Source: JAGLTA01 sp034660735
GTDB lineage: Bacteria > Patescibacteriota > Patescibacteriia > JAACEG01
Length of the DNA: 5,843 nt
Reading direction: 5' to 3'
NCBI GenBank assembly: GCA_034660735.1
Contig: JAYEJQ010000007.1
Coordinates: 1 to 5,843, forward strand
The position numbers and the translations under genes are program-made. Within the stretch, counting starts at the first letter, position 1. Every line of letters starts with the position of its first letter. The notes under the pieces were generated by a model. That model saw only the letters and a program-made list of their open reading frames with translations. It was not told where the DNA came from and did not search any database. Of the stretch, positions 1 to 4,419 are shown in pieces.

Positions 1-36
1 AGTTGATTTTTCTATAACTGTAGGTATTAATTGCAT
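1..36 (-). CDS. clpP: ATP-dependent Clp protease proteolytic subunit ClpP, N-terminal 12 codons only (cut by window start)
   Basis: Reading the minus strand from the ATG at 36-34 gives MQLIPTVIEKST, after which the window ends. This matches the very conserved ClpP start, in which a short lead is followed by (L/V)IPTVIE and a few polar residues; the Bacillus protein begins MNLIPTVIEQT. ClpP is the serine peptidase that forms a double heptameric chamber and degrades proteins fed to it by ClpX or ClpA/C ATPases in the cytoplasm. The Ser-His-Asp triad lies outside the window, so activity cannot be judged. The gene starts 12 bases after the stop of the acetyltransferase gene, so the two are probably cotranscribed. 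No Shine-Dalgarno motif precedes the ATG. The identification rests on 12 residues, but that signature is distinctive. Confidence 0.8.
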   Translation of the reverse strand, partial: MQLIPTVIEKST

Positions 37-48
37 AATGAAATTATT

Positions 49-522
49 TTAAATATCAGATTCTAAAATTAAACTGCGTTCAACTAAATTATTTTTTTTA
101 TAAAATTTAATAGCACGAATATTCATCGCATAAGCGATAACTCTTAATTTTTTAACATTTTTTGATTTACACCAATCAATAAATGATTTAAAAAGTTTAT
201 TTCCGATTTGGTTGCATCTATAATTGTCTAAAACAAACATATTCTCTAATTCAGCAAAAATGGGTAATATTCTGGATGATGATTTTTTTTGAATACTACC
301 TACTAAATAGCCGACGATTTTATTATTTGTATAAGCAACTAAAGCACAGCTATCATTTTTGATAATGCGTTTTTTAAAATGATTTTCTCCGTCATCTGCA
401 AATGTCCATTCACAATTAAGAGTTTTGTCATACTCATCAAATTCTTTTTTAAACAGCATTAAATTTAATTTTTGGATATCTTTTAAATTTTCTATTGTGG
501 CAAATTTAATTTTAAATTCCAT
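49..522 (-). CDS. GNAT-family N-acetyltransferase, substrate unknown
   Basis: This 157-residue protein has the size and layout of a single-domain GNAT enzyme, which moves an acetyl group from acetyl-CoA to an amine. The N-terminal part (residues 4-26) fits the first strand and helix. Residues 60-75 (ALVAYTNNKIVGYLVGS) fit the strand pair before motif A. Motif A runs from about E93 to L110 and ends YRCNQIGNKL; its usual R-x-x-G-x-G loop is here R102-x-x-Q-x-G107, so the first glycine is replaced by glutamine. Motif B is seen as N134-IRAIKFYKKNNL, with the typical Ala and Phe-Tyr. No membrane segment or signal peptide is visible. Substrates could be a protein N-terminus, an amino sugar, a polyamine or an antibiotic; sequence alone does not decide. 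It lies 12 bases before clpP and downstream of inverted-repeat element A. No Shine-Dalgarno motif precedes the ATG. Confidence 0.75.
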   Translation of the reverse strand: MEFKIKFATIENLKDIQKLNLMLFKKEFDEYDKTLNCEWTFADDGENHFKKRIIKNDSCALVAYTNNKIVGYLVGSIQKKSSSRILPIFAELENMFVLDNYRCNQIGNKLFKSFIDWCKSKNVKKLRVIAYAMNIRAIKFYKKNNLVERSLILESDI

Positions 523-556
523 TGCAATAAAAATTAAAACACAAAATGTGACGTCT

Positions 557-703
557 TGTCGCCCTGAATTTATTTCAGGGTCTGTGCTTGTTGTTCGCTA
601 CATTATGATTAAAATTATCAAAACTTTAAATATTATAATTTGTTTTGCTGAGTAATATTCAACTAATAACAGACACAGATCCTGAACTAAATTCAGGATG
701 ACA
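557..703. repeat. MITE-like inverted-repeat element, copy A (147 bases)
   Basis: The two ends (557-583 and 677-703) are inverted copies of a 27-base unit, differing at four positions. Each end is itself a palindrome: the right one pairs ATCCTGAA with TTCAGGAT around five bases, and the left one pairs CCCTGAA with TTCAGGG. The middle is AT-rich and non-coding. The left arm (557-614) matches the left arm of copy B (2684-2741) at 49 of 58 positions. The outer 36 bases of the right arm (668-703), inverted, match copy B 2684-2719 at 35 of 36. It sits between rpsT and the acetyltransferase gene. No clear target-site duplication is visible, and no transposase is in the window. It may be a non-autonomous mobile element or an extragenic palindrome family; both are inference. 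Confidence 0.75.
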
Positions 704-735
704 TATAGTAGAATCGGAATAATAAAATGGAAAAA

Positions 736-1002
736 TTACTTTTTCTCTGTTTTATTCAACCTTTTCATCAATCTTGACTTCTTCCGCGCCGCCGTATTCT
801 TTTTAATAATCCCTTTTTGCGCCGCCTTATCTAAACCCTTTGTTGTTTCTCTAACTAATTTTTGCGCATCATCTTTTTTTGATTCAATAGCTTTTCTGCT
901 TTTTTTAGTTAAATCCTTGATCTTTGTTTTAACTGCTTTATTTACTAAAGCCTTTTTTTTGCTTTTACGCAATGATTTTATTTGAGCTTTTCTAACTGGC
1001 AT
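736..1002 (-). CDS. rpsT: 30S ribosomal protein S20
   Basis: The 88-residue product is lysine-rich and helical, and it has the usual length of bacterial S20 (about 85-90). The N-terminus MPVRKAQIKSLRKSKKK, the central NKAVKTKIK, the LDKAAQKGIIKKNTAARKKS block and the closing RLMKRLN are the conserved S20 pattern. S20 binds 16S rRNA in the body of the small subunit and is needed for subunit assembly and initiation. The ATG at 1002 is the only sensible start, because MPVRKAQIKS aligns with the family N-terminus. It has no Shine-Dalgarno motif; the leader is almost pure A and T. tRNA-Glu ends 105 bases upstream, so rpsT may be cotranscribed with it or have its own promoter in the AT stretch. Downstream lies inverted-repeat element A. 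Confidence 0.95.
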   Translation of the reverse strand: MPVRKAQIKSLRKSKKKALVNKAVKTKIKDLTKKSRKAIESKKDDAQKLVRETTKGLDKAAQKGIIKKNTAARKKSRLMKRLNKTEKK

Positions 1003-1106
1003 AATTATATTTTATTAAATTTTTAATTATTTTTTTTAAAAAATATTTAAACATTAAATTATTTAAAATTCATTTAAAATTAAAAATTTTAAATTAAAAA
1101 TTAAAT
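1003..1106. other. Near-pure A/T spacer between tRNA-Glu and rpsT
   Basis: Of these 104 bases only two are not A or T (C at 1052 and C at 1071), so G is absent on the plus strand. It contains repeated runs of TTTAA, AAATT and oligo-T on both strands. It lies directly after the encoded CCA of tRNA-Glu and directly before the rpsT start, so it must hold the 3' trailer of the tRNA and the leader of rpsT. I see no GC-rich terminator hairpin and no convincing paired -35/-10 boxes. It may act as an AT-rich promoter or UP-like region, but this is inference. Confidence 0.4.
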
Positions 1107-1107
1107 C

Positions 1108-1182
1108 TGGTAGCCCTAAGGGGAATTGAACCCCTGTTTCCAGGATGAGAACCTGATGTCCTAACCACTAGACGATAGGGCC
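1108..1182 (-). tRNA. tRNA-Glu, anticodon CUC, with encoded CCA
   Basis: Reading the minus strand from 1182 gives a complete 75-base cloverleaf. The acceptor stem GGCCCTA pairs with TAGGGCT over seven positions, with a G-U at the first pair. The D arm has stem GTCT/GGAC and loop AGTGGTTA. The anticodon stem TCAGG/CCTGG closes the loop TTCTCAT, whose positions 34-36 are CTC, reading the Glu codon GAG. The T arm is AGGGG, TTCAATT, CCCCT. The discriminator is A73, followed by encoded CCA at 1110-1108. The 5' end lies only 3 bases after the uppS stop codon, so the tRNA is almost certainly cut out of the uppS transcript by RNase P. In such an AT-rich genome a UUC tRNA is probably also present elsewhere. 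Confidence 0.95.
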
Positions 1183-1185
1183 AAA

Positions 1186-1881
1186 CTAATCTCCTCCGAA
1201 TCTTCTTTTGCGGTTATTAAACCATTCTATGGCTTCGTCTAAATCTTTTTCAGAAAAATCTGGCCAGCATACTTTCGGAAAATACAATTCACTGTATGGA
1301 GACTGCCAAAGCAAAAATCCAGATAACCGCTGTTCGCCAGAAGTTCGGATAATTAAATCTGGGTTTGGAATATTTGGAGTGTAGATATTTTCAGAAATAG
1401 TTTTTTCGTCAATTTTATCAAACGGAATTTTAGCTTTTACAATTTTTTTTAGCGCGTCAACTAATTCAACTCTTCCTCCGTAGTTAATCCCAATCCGCAA
1501 AATTCCTTTAGCGCAATTCCTTGTAATCTCTTCTATGTTTTTTATTCTCTTTTGCAAATCTTTATCTAAATCCGACATTCTCCCAATAACTTTAATTCCA
1601 ACATCTTTCTTTTTATAATATTCCGCGTCTTTTGTCACAGCCCGTTTTAATAATTTCATTAAATAACCAACTTCTTCTTTTGATCTTTTCCAATTTTCAG
1701 TTGAAAACGCCCAAACAGTTAATATTTTAATTCCGCGATTAAACGCCAATTCGCAAATACTTTTAACATTATCATAGCCAACTCTATGCCCTTGCAATGT
1801 CGGCAAATTTTTGTTTTTCGCCCACCTGCGATTTCCGTCTAAAATAATGCCTAAATGTTTTATTGTTTGCGTATTTGGCAT
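1186..1881 (-). CDS. uppS: Isoprenyl transferase (undecaprenyl diphosphate synthase family)
   Basis: This 231-residue cytoplasmic cis-prenyltransferase condenses isopentenyl diphosphate units onto farnesyl diphosphate to make the long polyprenyl diphosphate that becomes the lipid carrier for cell-wall and surface glycans. Family motifs appear in order: HLGIILDGNRRWA (residues 9-21, with the Mg-binding Asp at 15), GHR (31-33), FSTENW (59-64), NYGGR (133-137), DLIIRTSGEQRLSGF (175-189), SPYSELYF (194-201) and the C-terminal RRFGG (226-230). Length is typical of the compact bacterial enzyme. The catalytic motif reads DGNRRWA rather than the commoner DGNGRWA. The start at 1881 leaves 7 bases after the rpmG stop and has no Shine-Dalgarno motif. 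The TAG stop is followed after 3 bases by the first base of tRNA-Glu. It should supply the lipid carrier used by the FemAB and glycosyltransferase products encoded upstream. Chain length cannot be read from sequence. Confidence 0.95.
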   Translation of the reverse strand: MPNTQTIKHLGIILDGNRRWAKNKNLPTLQGHRVGYDNVKSICELAFNRGIKILTVWAFSTENWKRSKEEVGYLMKLLKRAVTKDAEYYKKKDVGIKVIGRMSDLDKDLQKRIKNIEEITRNCAKGILRIGINYGGRVELVDALKKIVKAKIPFDKIDEKTISENIYTPNIPNPDLIIRTSGEQRLSGFLLWQSPYSELYFPKVCWPDFSEKDLDEAIEWFNNRKRRFGGD

Positions 1882-1888
1882 AAAAAAA

Positions 1889-2044
1889 TTATTTAGTCTC
1901 TTTATGAATAGTGTGTTTTTTGCACCATTTGCAATATTTTTTTAATTCCAAACGATCTTTGATTTTCTTTTTGTTTTTGTTGGAATGATAATTTATCCTG
2001 TGGCACTCAACGCACTCAAATTTTATTAGATTATCTTGTGACAT
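1889..2044 (-). CDS. rpmG: 50S ribosomal protein L33, zinc-binding type
   Basis: A 51-codon minus-strand frame starts at the ATG at 2044 and stops with TAA at 1889. The product begins MSQDNLIKFECVECHRINYH and ends RLELKKYCKWCKKHTIHKETK. The near-invariant L33 segment DRLELKKYC is followed by the usual HT.HKETK tail. Two CxxC pairs (C11/C14 and C38/C41) form the zinc ribbon, so this is the C+ form rather than the cysteine-free form. L33 sits in the large subunit near the tRNA exit site. The start lies 33 bases after the 3' end of tRNA-Thr, and the stop is 7 bases before uppS. No Shine-Dalgarno motif is present. It is a common companion of tRNA genes in bacteria; here it sits between tRNA-Thr and uppS. 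Confidence 0.93.
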   Translation of the reverse strand: MSQDNLIKFECVECHRINYHSNKNKKKIKDRLELKKYCKWCKKHTIHKETK

Positions 2045-2077
2045 AAATTTAGTTAAGATATTTTAATTATTAAACTG

Positions 2078-2150
2078 AGCCTACCGTCGGGGTCGAACCG
2101 ACAACCTGCCGCTTACAAGGCGGCTGCTCTGCCAGTTGAGCTAGGTAGGC
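2078..2150 (-). tRNA. tRNA-Thr, anticodon UGU, CCA not encoded
   Basis: The minus strand from 2150 folds into a full cloverleaf of 73 bases. The acceptor stem GCCTACC pairs perfectly with GGTAGGC. The D arm is GCTC/GAGC. The anticodon stem GCCGC/GCGGC closes the loop CTTGTAA, with anticodon TGT reading the Thr codon ACA. The T arm is GTCGG, TTCGACC, CCGAC. The discriminator is U73, followed by CAG rather than CCA, so the 3' end needs a CCA-adding enzyme; tRNA-Glu in this window differs by encoding CCA. The 5' end is 6 bases after the rnpA stop codon, and rpmG starts 33 bases after its 3' end, so it is embedded in the same probable operon. Confidence 0.96.
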
Positions 2151-2156
2151 ATTTTT

Positions 2157-2495
2157 TTACATTAAACGTAATTTTTTTGTGGAACTTAAAATCTCTTTTT
2201 CAATATCCTGATAAGTTACTTCAAGTATCGGCTTGCGACAAATAATTATTACATCAAAACCGCTCCTGAAATTTTTCAGATTCAGGCGAAAAATTTCGCT
2301 TATCCTCCTTTTAATCTTATTTCTCACAACCGCTTTTTTTGAAATCTTGCTTGAAATAATAATACCAAAACGGGAATAACCCAAATTATTTTTTAACATT
2401 CTTATTCCAAACAGTTCAATAAAACATTTACTGCCTTGTTTAAAAACTTTTTCAAAATTAGCTTTTCCTTTTAAGCAATATTTTTTAGCAAGCAT
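2157..2495 (-). CDS. rnpA: Ribonuclease P protein component
   Basis: The 112-residue basic protein has the usual length and pattern of the RNase P protein subunit, which binds the catalytic RNA RnpB and helps it recognise the 5' leader of precursor tRNAs. The N-terminal block LKGKANFEKVFKQGSK (residues 8-23) lines the leader-binding cleft. FGIIISSKISKKAVVRNK (43-60) runs into the conserved RNR motif, continuing IKRRISEIFR to residue 70. The later DVIIICRKP (81-89) is the usual third strand. The ATG at 2495 follows the rpmH stop by 4 bases, the classic rpmH-rnpA pair. The usual next genes (yidD, yidC) are absent; instead tRNA-Thr begins 6 bases after the TAA stop. No Shine-Dalgarno motif precedes the start, so translation may be coupled to rpmH. 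Confidence 0.95.
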   Translation of the reverse strand: MLAKKYCLKGKANFEKVFKQGSKCFIELFGIRMLKNNLGYSRFGIIISSKISKKAVVRNKIKRRISEIFRLNLKNFRSGFDVIIICRKPILEVTYQDIEKEILSSTKKLRLM

Positions 2496-2499
2496 AAAA

Positions 2500-2637
2500 C
2501 TATTTAGAAAGTTTTTCCCTTCCTTTTTCTCTTCTCTTTTTTAAAACATTTCTCCCATTCTTTGTTGACATTCTCTCCCTGAATCCATGTTTAGTTTTAG
2601 CCCTTTTCGCTTTTGGCTGATATGTTCTCTTTGGCAT
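2500..2637 (-). CDS. rpmH: 50S ribosomal protein L34
   Basis: A 45-codon minus-strand frame starts at the ATG at 2637 and ends with TAG at 2500. The product begins MPKRTYQPKAKRAKTKHGF and continues RERMSTKNGRNVLKKRREKG. KRTYQP, HGF.ERM and GR.VLKKRR.KGR are the hallmarks of L34, a small arginine- and lysine-rich protein buried in 23S rRNA of the large subunit. Its length is close to the usual 44-46 residues. It starts the tight block running through rnpA, tRNA-Thr, rpmG, uppS and tRNA-Glu. dnaA, often adjacent to rpmH, is not here; the upstream gap holds inverted-repeat element B. A TTGTCA hexamer lies upstream (2663-2668, minus strand), but a matching -10 at proper spacing would fall too close to the ATG, so no promoter is called. 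Confidence 0.95.
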   Translation of the reverse strand: MPKRTYQPKAKRAKTKHGFRERMSTKNGRNVLKKRREKGREKLSK

Positions 2638-2674
2638 ATTAAATATTTTATTAGATAAATTTTGACAATTTTTT

Positions 2675-2708
2675 AAAAAAATATGTCATCCTGAATTTAT
2701 TTCAGGAT
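2675..2708 (-). terminator. Possible terminator for the femAB-type gene, formed by the left palindrome of element B
   Basis: Read on the minus strand, the 8-base stem ATCCTGAA/TTCAGGAT (2688-2708) with a 5-base loop is followed after six bases by seven T residues (2681-2675). This stands between the femAB-type stop and rpmH, where a terminator would be useful. The gap between stem and T-run is longer than in a canonical intrinsic terminator, and the stem has only three G-C pairs, so the call is weak. Confidence 0.22.
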
Positions 2709-2828
2709 CTGTGTCTGTTTTTCGCTATATTATAATTAAGAGCGACTAAATATAAATTCAAAATTTGCTAATCTGATTATAATGTAGCAATAATCAATGA
2801 TAGATCCTGAAATAAATTCAGGATGACA
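2684..2828. repeat. MITE-like inverted-repeat element, copy B (145 bases)
   Basis: The outermost 27 bases at each end (2684-2710 and 2802-2828) are perfect inverted copies. The similarity continues inward with mismatches to about base 2740 on the left (TTCGCTATATTATAAT) and about 2774 on the right. Each 27-base end contains its own 8-base stem, ATCCTGAA/TTCAGGAT, so the whole element can fold as a long hairpin or as two small ones. The central part is AT-rich, with no open frame worth calling. It lies between the femAB-type gene and rpmH. Copy A at 557-703 has the same architecture and almost the same length. No target duplication is clear. Similar GTCATCCTGAA palindromes occur as dispersed repeats in various bacterial genomes from general recollection; the paired 145-147 base architecture is what I see here. 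Confidence 0.8.
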
Positions 2829-2910
2829 AAATGTTTAATTAGCGCAACTCGTAAATTAATCATCGCTACTTTTAATATATACTATAACTCTTTTATTATT
2901 TTATCAATAG

Positions 2911-4002
2911 CTACGGCAAATATCGCGACAATTTTCTTAAAAACTTATAGACATTGCATCGTATCGGTTTTACTGCTATCTCCCATAAGCCAAAAAATTC
3001 TGTTATTCTATTTTTAGGCGCAAATCCTATTTTAAAGCGTGTTATCCCGCTCCAACTCTCTTGCGACGAACTTTTTCCAGACTCTGATTTTATGCCGCCT
3101 AAATCATAAAAACTATATCTGCTCTCCTTAACATCTTGAATGATTTTCCATTGCAAAAGATGCGGAGCCATTAAAGCGCGCTGCGAATTATCAGATGCTC
3201 CATGCATATAAACAGCTGTATCGCCGAAACAGCCTACAATTGCGGCGGCAATAATTTTTTTGTCACGCTCGGCAATATATAATTTGATATTAAAATTTTC
3301 CTTGCTTTTTGCTGTTATTCCTAATTTCAGCATCTCTTTATAATATTTCTTTTTGTGGATGGCAAAATTGTCGCGCAAAGATGTTAACTCTAATAATCTC
3401 CAAAATTTATTGAATTCTGATTCTAAATTTTTTTTATCAACAATTTTAATTTTAACTCCCTTTTTTTCCGCTAATCTGATATTATAGCGATGCTTCGGCT
3501 TCATTTGAGATAAAATTTTGCTTTCCTGTTGTTTTAAATCAATAAACAATGTTGATCTCGGCTGTATATCCCTGTATGATCTTTTAAAGCCTAAACTTTT
3601 AATATCATATTTTTTTAATAAAGGGTTTGCGGAATCTTTAATTATGCCGAAATCTGTTCTAATAGCAATCGCTTTTTCTTCTGCCGCGATTCTTTTTAAT
3701 TCACTGAACAGCGCGATTAAAATATTTTGGACGATTGATTTTTTTTTACTCTTTTTAATTATCGGTCCTCTGTAAATATCTATGAAATTTATTCTAAACG
3801 CGCCGCTCTCTTTAACCGCCAAACAGCACGTTAATAAATTCCCTTTTTTATCTTCTATGCCGATTCGCCATATTTTTTTATTCATTATCTCTTTAAAAAG
3901 TCCACAATCAAAAGACTGAAGCAACCCGCCGTCCTCAGAATTTTTAGCGACAAATTCATCCCATTTGTTTTTTTGGCTATATTTGTAATATACAATATTC
4001 AT
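2911..4002 (-). CDS. FemAB/FemX-family peptidoglycan bridge aminoacyltransferase
   Basis: This 363-residue protein matches the FemABX family, made of two tandem GNAT-like domains that transfer amino acids from aminoacyl-tRNA to the stem peptide of lipid-linked peptidoglycan precursors. Visible signatures are QPRSTLFIDL (147-156), MKPKHRYNIRLAEKKGV (167-183), YMHGASD (265-271), the stretch RALMAPHLLQW (275-285), YDLGGI (299-304) and W317-SGITRFKIGF. No signal peptide or membrane span is seen, as expected for a cytosolic enzyme acting at the inner membrane face. The coiled-coil arm of staphylococcal FemA is not obvious, which fits the shorter FemX-like form. The start at 4002 is 4 bases after the ferredoxin stop, so both are probably translated from one mRNA. 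The amino acid and acceptor cannot be predicted. Presence of uppS downstream fits an envelope role. Confidence 0.88.
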   Translation of the reverse strand: MNIVYYKYSQKNKWDEFVAKNSEDGGLLQSFDCGLFKEIMNKKIWRIGIEDKKGNLLTCCLAVKESGAFRINFIDIYRGPIIKKSKKKSIVQNILIALFSELKRIAAEEKAIAIRTDFGIIKDSANPLLKKYDIKSLGFKRSYRDIQPRSTLFIDLKQQESKILSQMKPKHRYNIRLAEKKGVKIKIVDKKNLESEFNKFWRLLELTSLRDNFAIHKKKYYKEMLKLGITAKSKENFNIKLYIAERDKKIIAAAIVGCFGDTAVYMHGASDNSQRALMAPHLLQWKIIQDVKESRYSFYDLGGIKSESGKSSSQESWSGITRFKIGFAPKNRITEFFGLWEIAVKPIRCNVYKFLRKLSRYLP

Positions 4003-4006
4003 TTTT

Positions 4007-4279
4007 TTATTTTAATTTCATCTTAATCGCTTTTGTCGGGCAATTTTCAGCGCAAATGCCACACCCTTTGCAGTAATCCAAATCAGCTTCATAATAAACT
4101 CTCCCGCTTTTATTTTTTTTGCCTTTCTTGTTCGGACGACAAATATTTTCAGGACAAATCATCGCGCACATTCCGCAACCGATGCATTTTTCTTTATCAA
4201 TTACTGGCGTAAATGTCCTCCAGCCGCCAGTCTTATTTTTTTTAGTTGTATTCGATTTTACTGATAAATTATGCTTCAT
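4007..4279 (-). CDS. porD: PorD-like 2x[4Fe-4S] ferredoxin subunit (2-oxoacid:ferredoxin oxidoreductase delta subunit type)
   Basis: The 90-residue protein carries two complete [4Fe-4S] motifs, C32-x2-C35-x2-C38-x3-C42-P and C70-x2-C73-x2-C76-x3-C80-P. The lead TGGWRTFTPVIDKEKC, the basic insert between the clusters (residues 49-60) and YYEADLDYCKGCGIC are typical of PorD, the electron-relay subunit of pyruvate or other 2-oxoacid:ferredoxin oxidoreductases. It would pass electrons from the thiamine-diphosphate catalytic subunits to a soluble ferredoxin. No alpha, beta or gamma subunit gene is in the window: the upstream neighbour is a glycosyltransferase and the downstream one a FemAB-type gene 4 bases away. 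Either the catalytic genes lie elsewhere or this is a stand-alone ferredoxin. It has an extra Cys at 47. No Shine-Dalgarno motif precedes the ATG. Confidence 0.72.
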   Translation of the reverse strand: MKHNLSVKSNTTKKNKTGGWRTFTPVIDKEKCIGCGMCAMICPENICRPNKKGKKNKSGRVYYEADLDYCKGCGICAENCPTKAIKMKLK

Positions 4280-4309
4280 AAAAAATTTTATTTTAAATTA
4301 TTTATCTTA

Positions 4310-4315
4310 ATTATA
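4310..4315 (-). promoter_or_regulatory. Alternative -10 box (TATAAT) close to porD
   Basis: A perfect minus-strand TATAAT lies 30 bases before the porD start. That would give a leader of roughly 24 bases. No good -35 hexamer is seen at 16-18 bases upstream, so it is only an alternative to the promoter further upstream. In DNA this AT-rich, chance matches are frequent. Confidence 0.2.
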
Positions 4316-4390
4316 ACTGCTAACAAATTTAACATAACATCATCGGTCGCGAAACTTCTAATATTTAACCAAAACCGCTGCCTATGACTA

Positions 4391-4419
4391 ATTATAACAT
4401 AAATTTTCTTATTCAAGAA
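4391..4419 (-). promoter_or_regulatory. Candidate extended -10 promoter for the porD-femAB pair
   Basis: On the minus strand, TGTTATAAT (4399-4391) is a perfect TATAAT preceded by the TGn extension. Upstream, TTGAAT (4416-4411) resembles a -35 box but at only 14 bases spacing; TTCTTG (4419-4414) gives 17 bases but matches poorly. Transcription would start near 4384, leaving a leader of about 105 bases before porD. The site lies 67 bases past the glycosyltransferase stop, so it would give the redox/envelope pair its own control. I could not recognise a riboswitch in the leader. Confidence 0.4.

Noticed and set aside
425..655. Plus-strand open frame of 76 codons over the GNAT start and repeat copy A
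   Set aside because: It is antisense to the GNAT N-terminus and then runs through a non-coding repeat; no family features.
698..985. Plus-strand open frame of 95 codons antisense to rpsT
   Set aside because: Its hydrophobic product is what the reverse of lysine-rich S20 codons gives, and rpsT is unmistakable. Its ATG is simply the GGATGACA at the edge of repeat copy A.
2638..2683. Promoter for rpmH using TTGTCA (2663-2668)
   Set aside because: The only sequence at 17 bases spacing, TATTTA, ends two bases before the ATG, so transcription would start inside the coding region.
557..2828. CRISPR array from the repeated palindromes
   Set aside because: Units are inverted pairs separated by about 90 bases and 2 kb, not direct repeats with regular spacers; no cas genes.
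2823..3017. Plus-strand open frame of 64 codons starting at the edge of repeat copy B
   Set aside because: It overlaps the 3' end of the clear femAB-type gene and its start is the repeat edge ATG; no recognisable protein pattern.
4280..4384. Riboswitch or T-box in the porD leader
   Set aside because: Only a weak CGGT/ACCG pairing is visible and no conserved core of a known class could be recognised.
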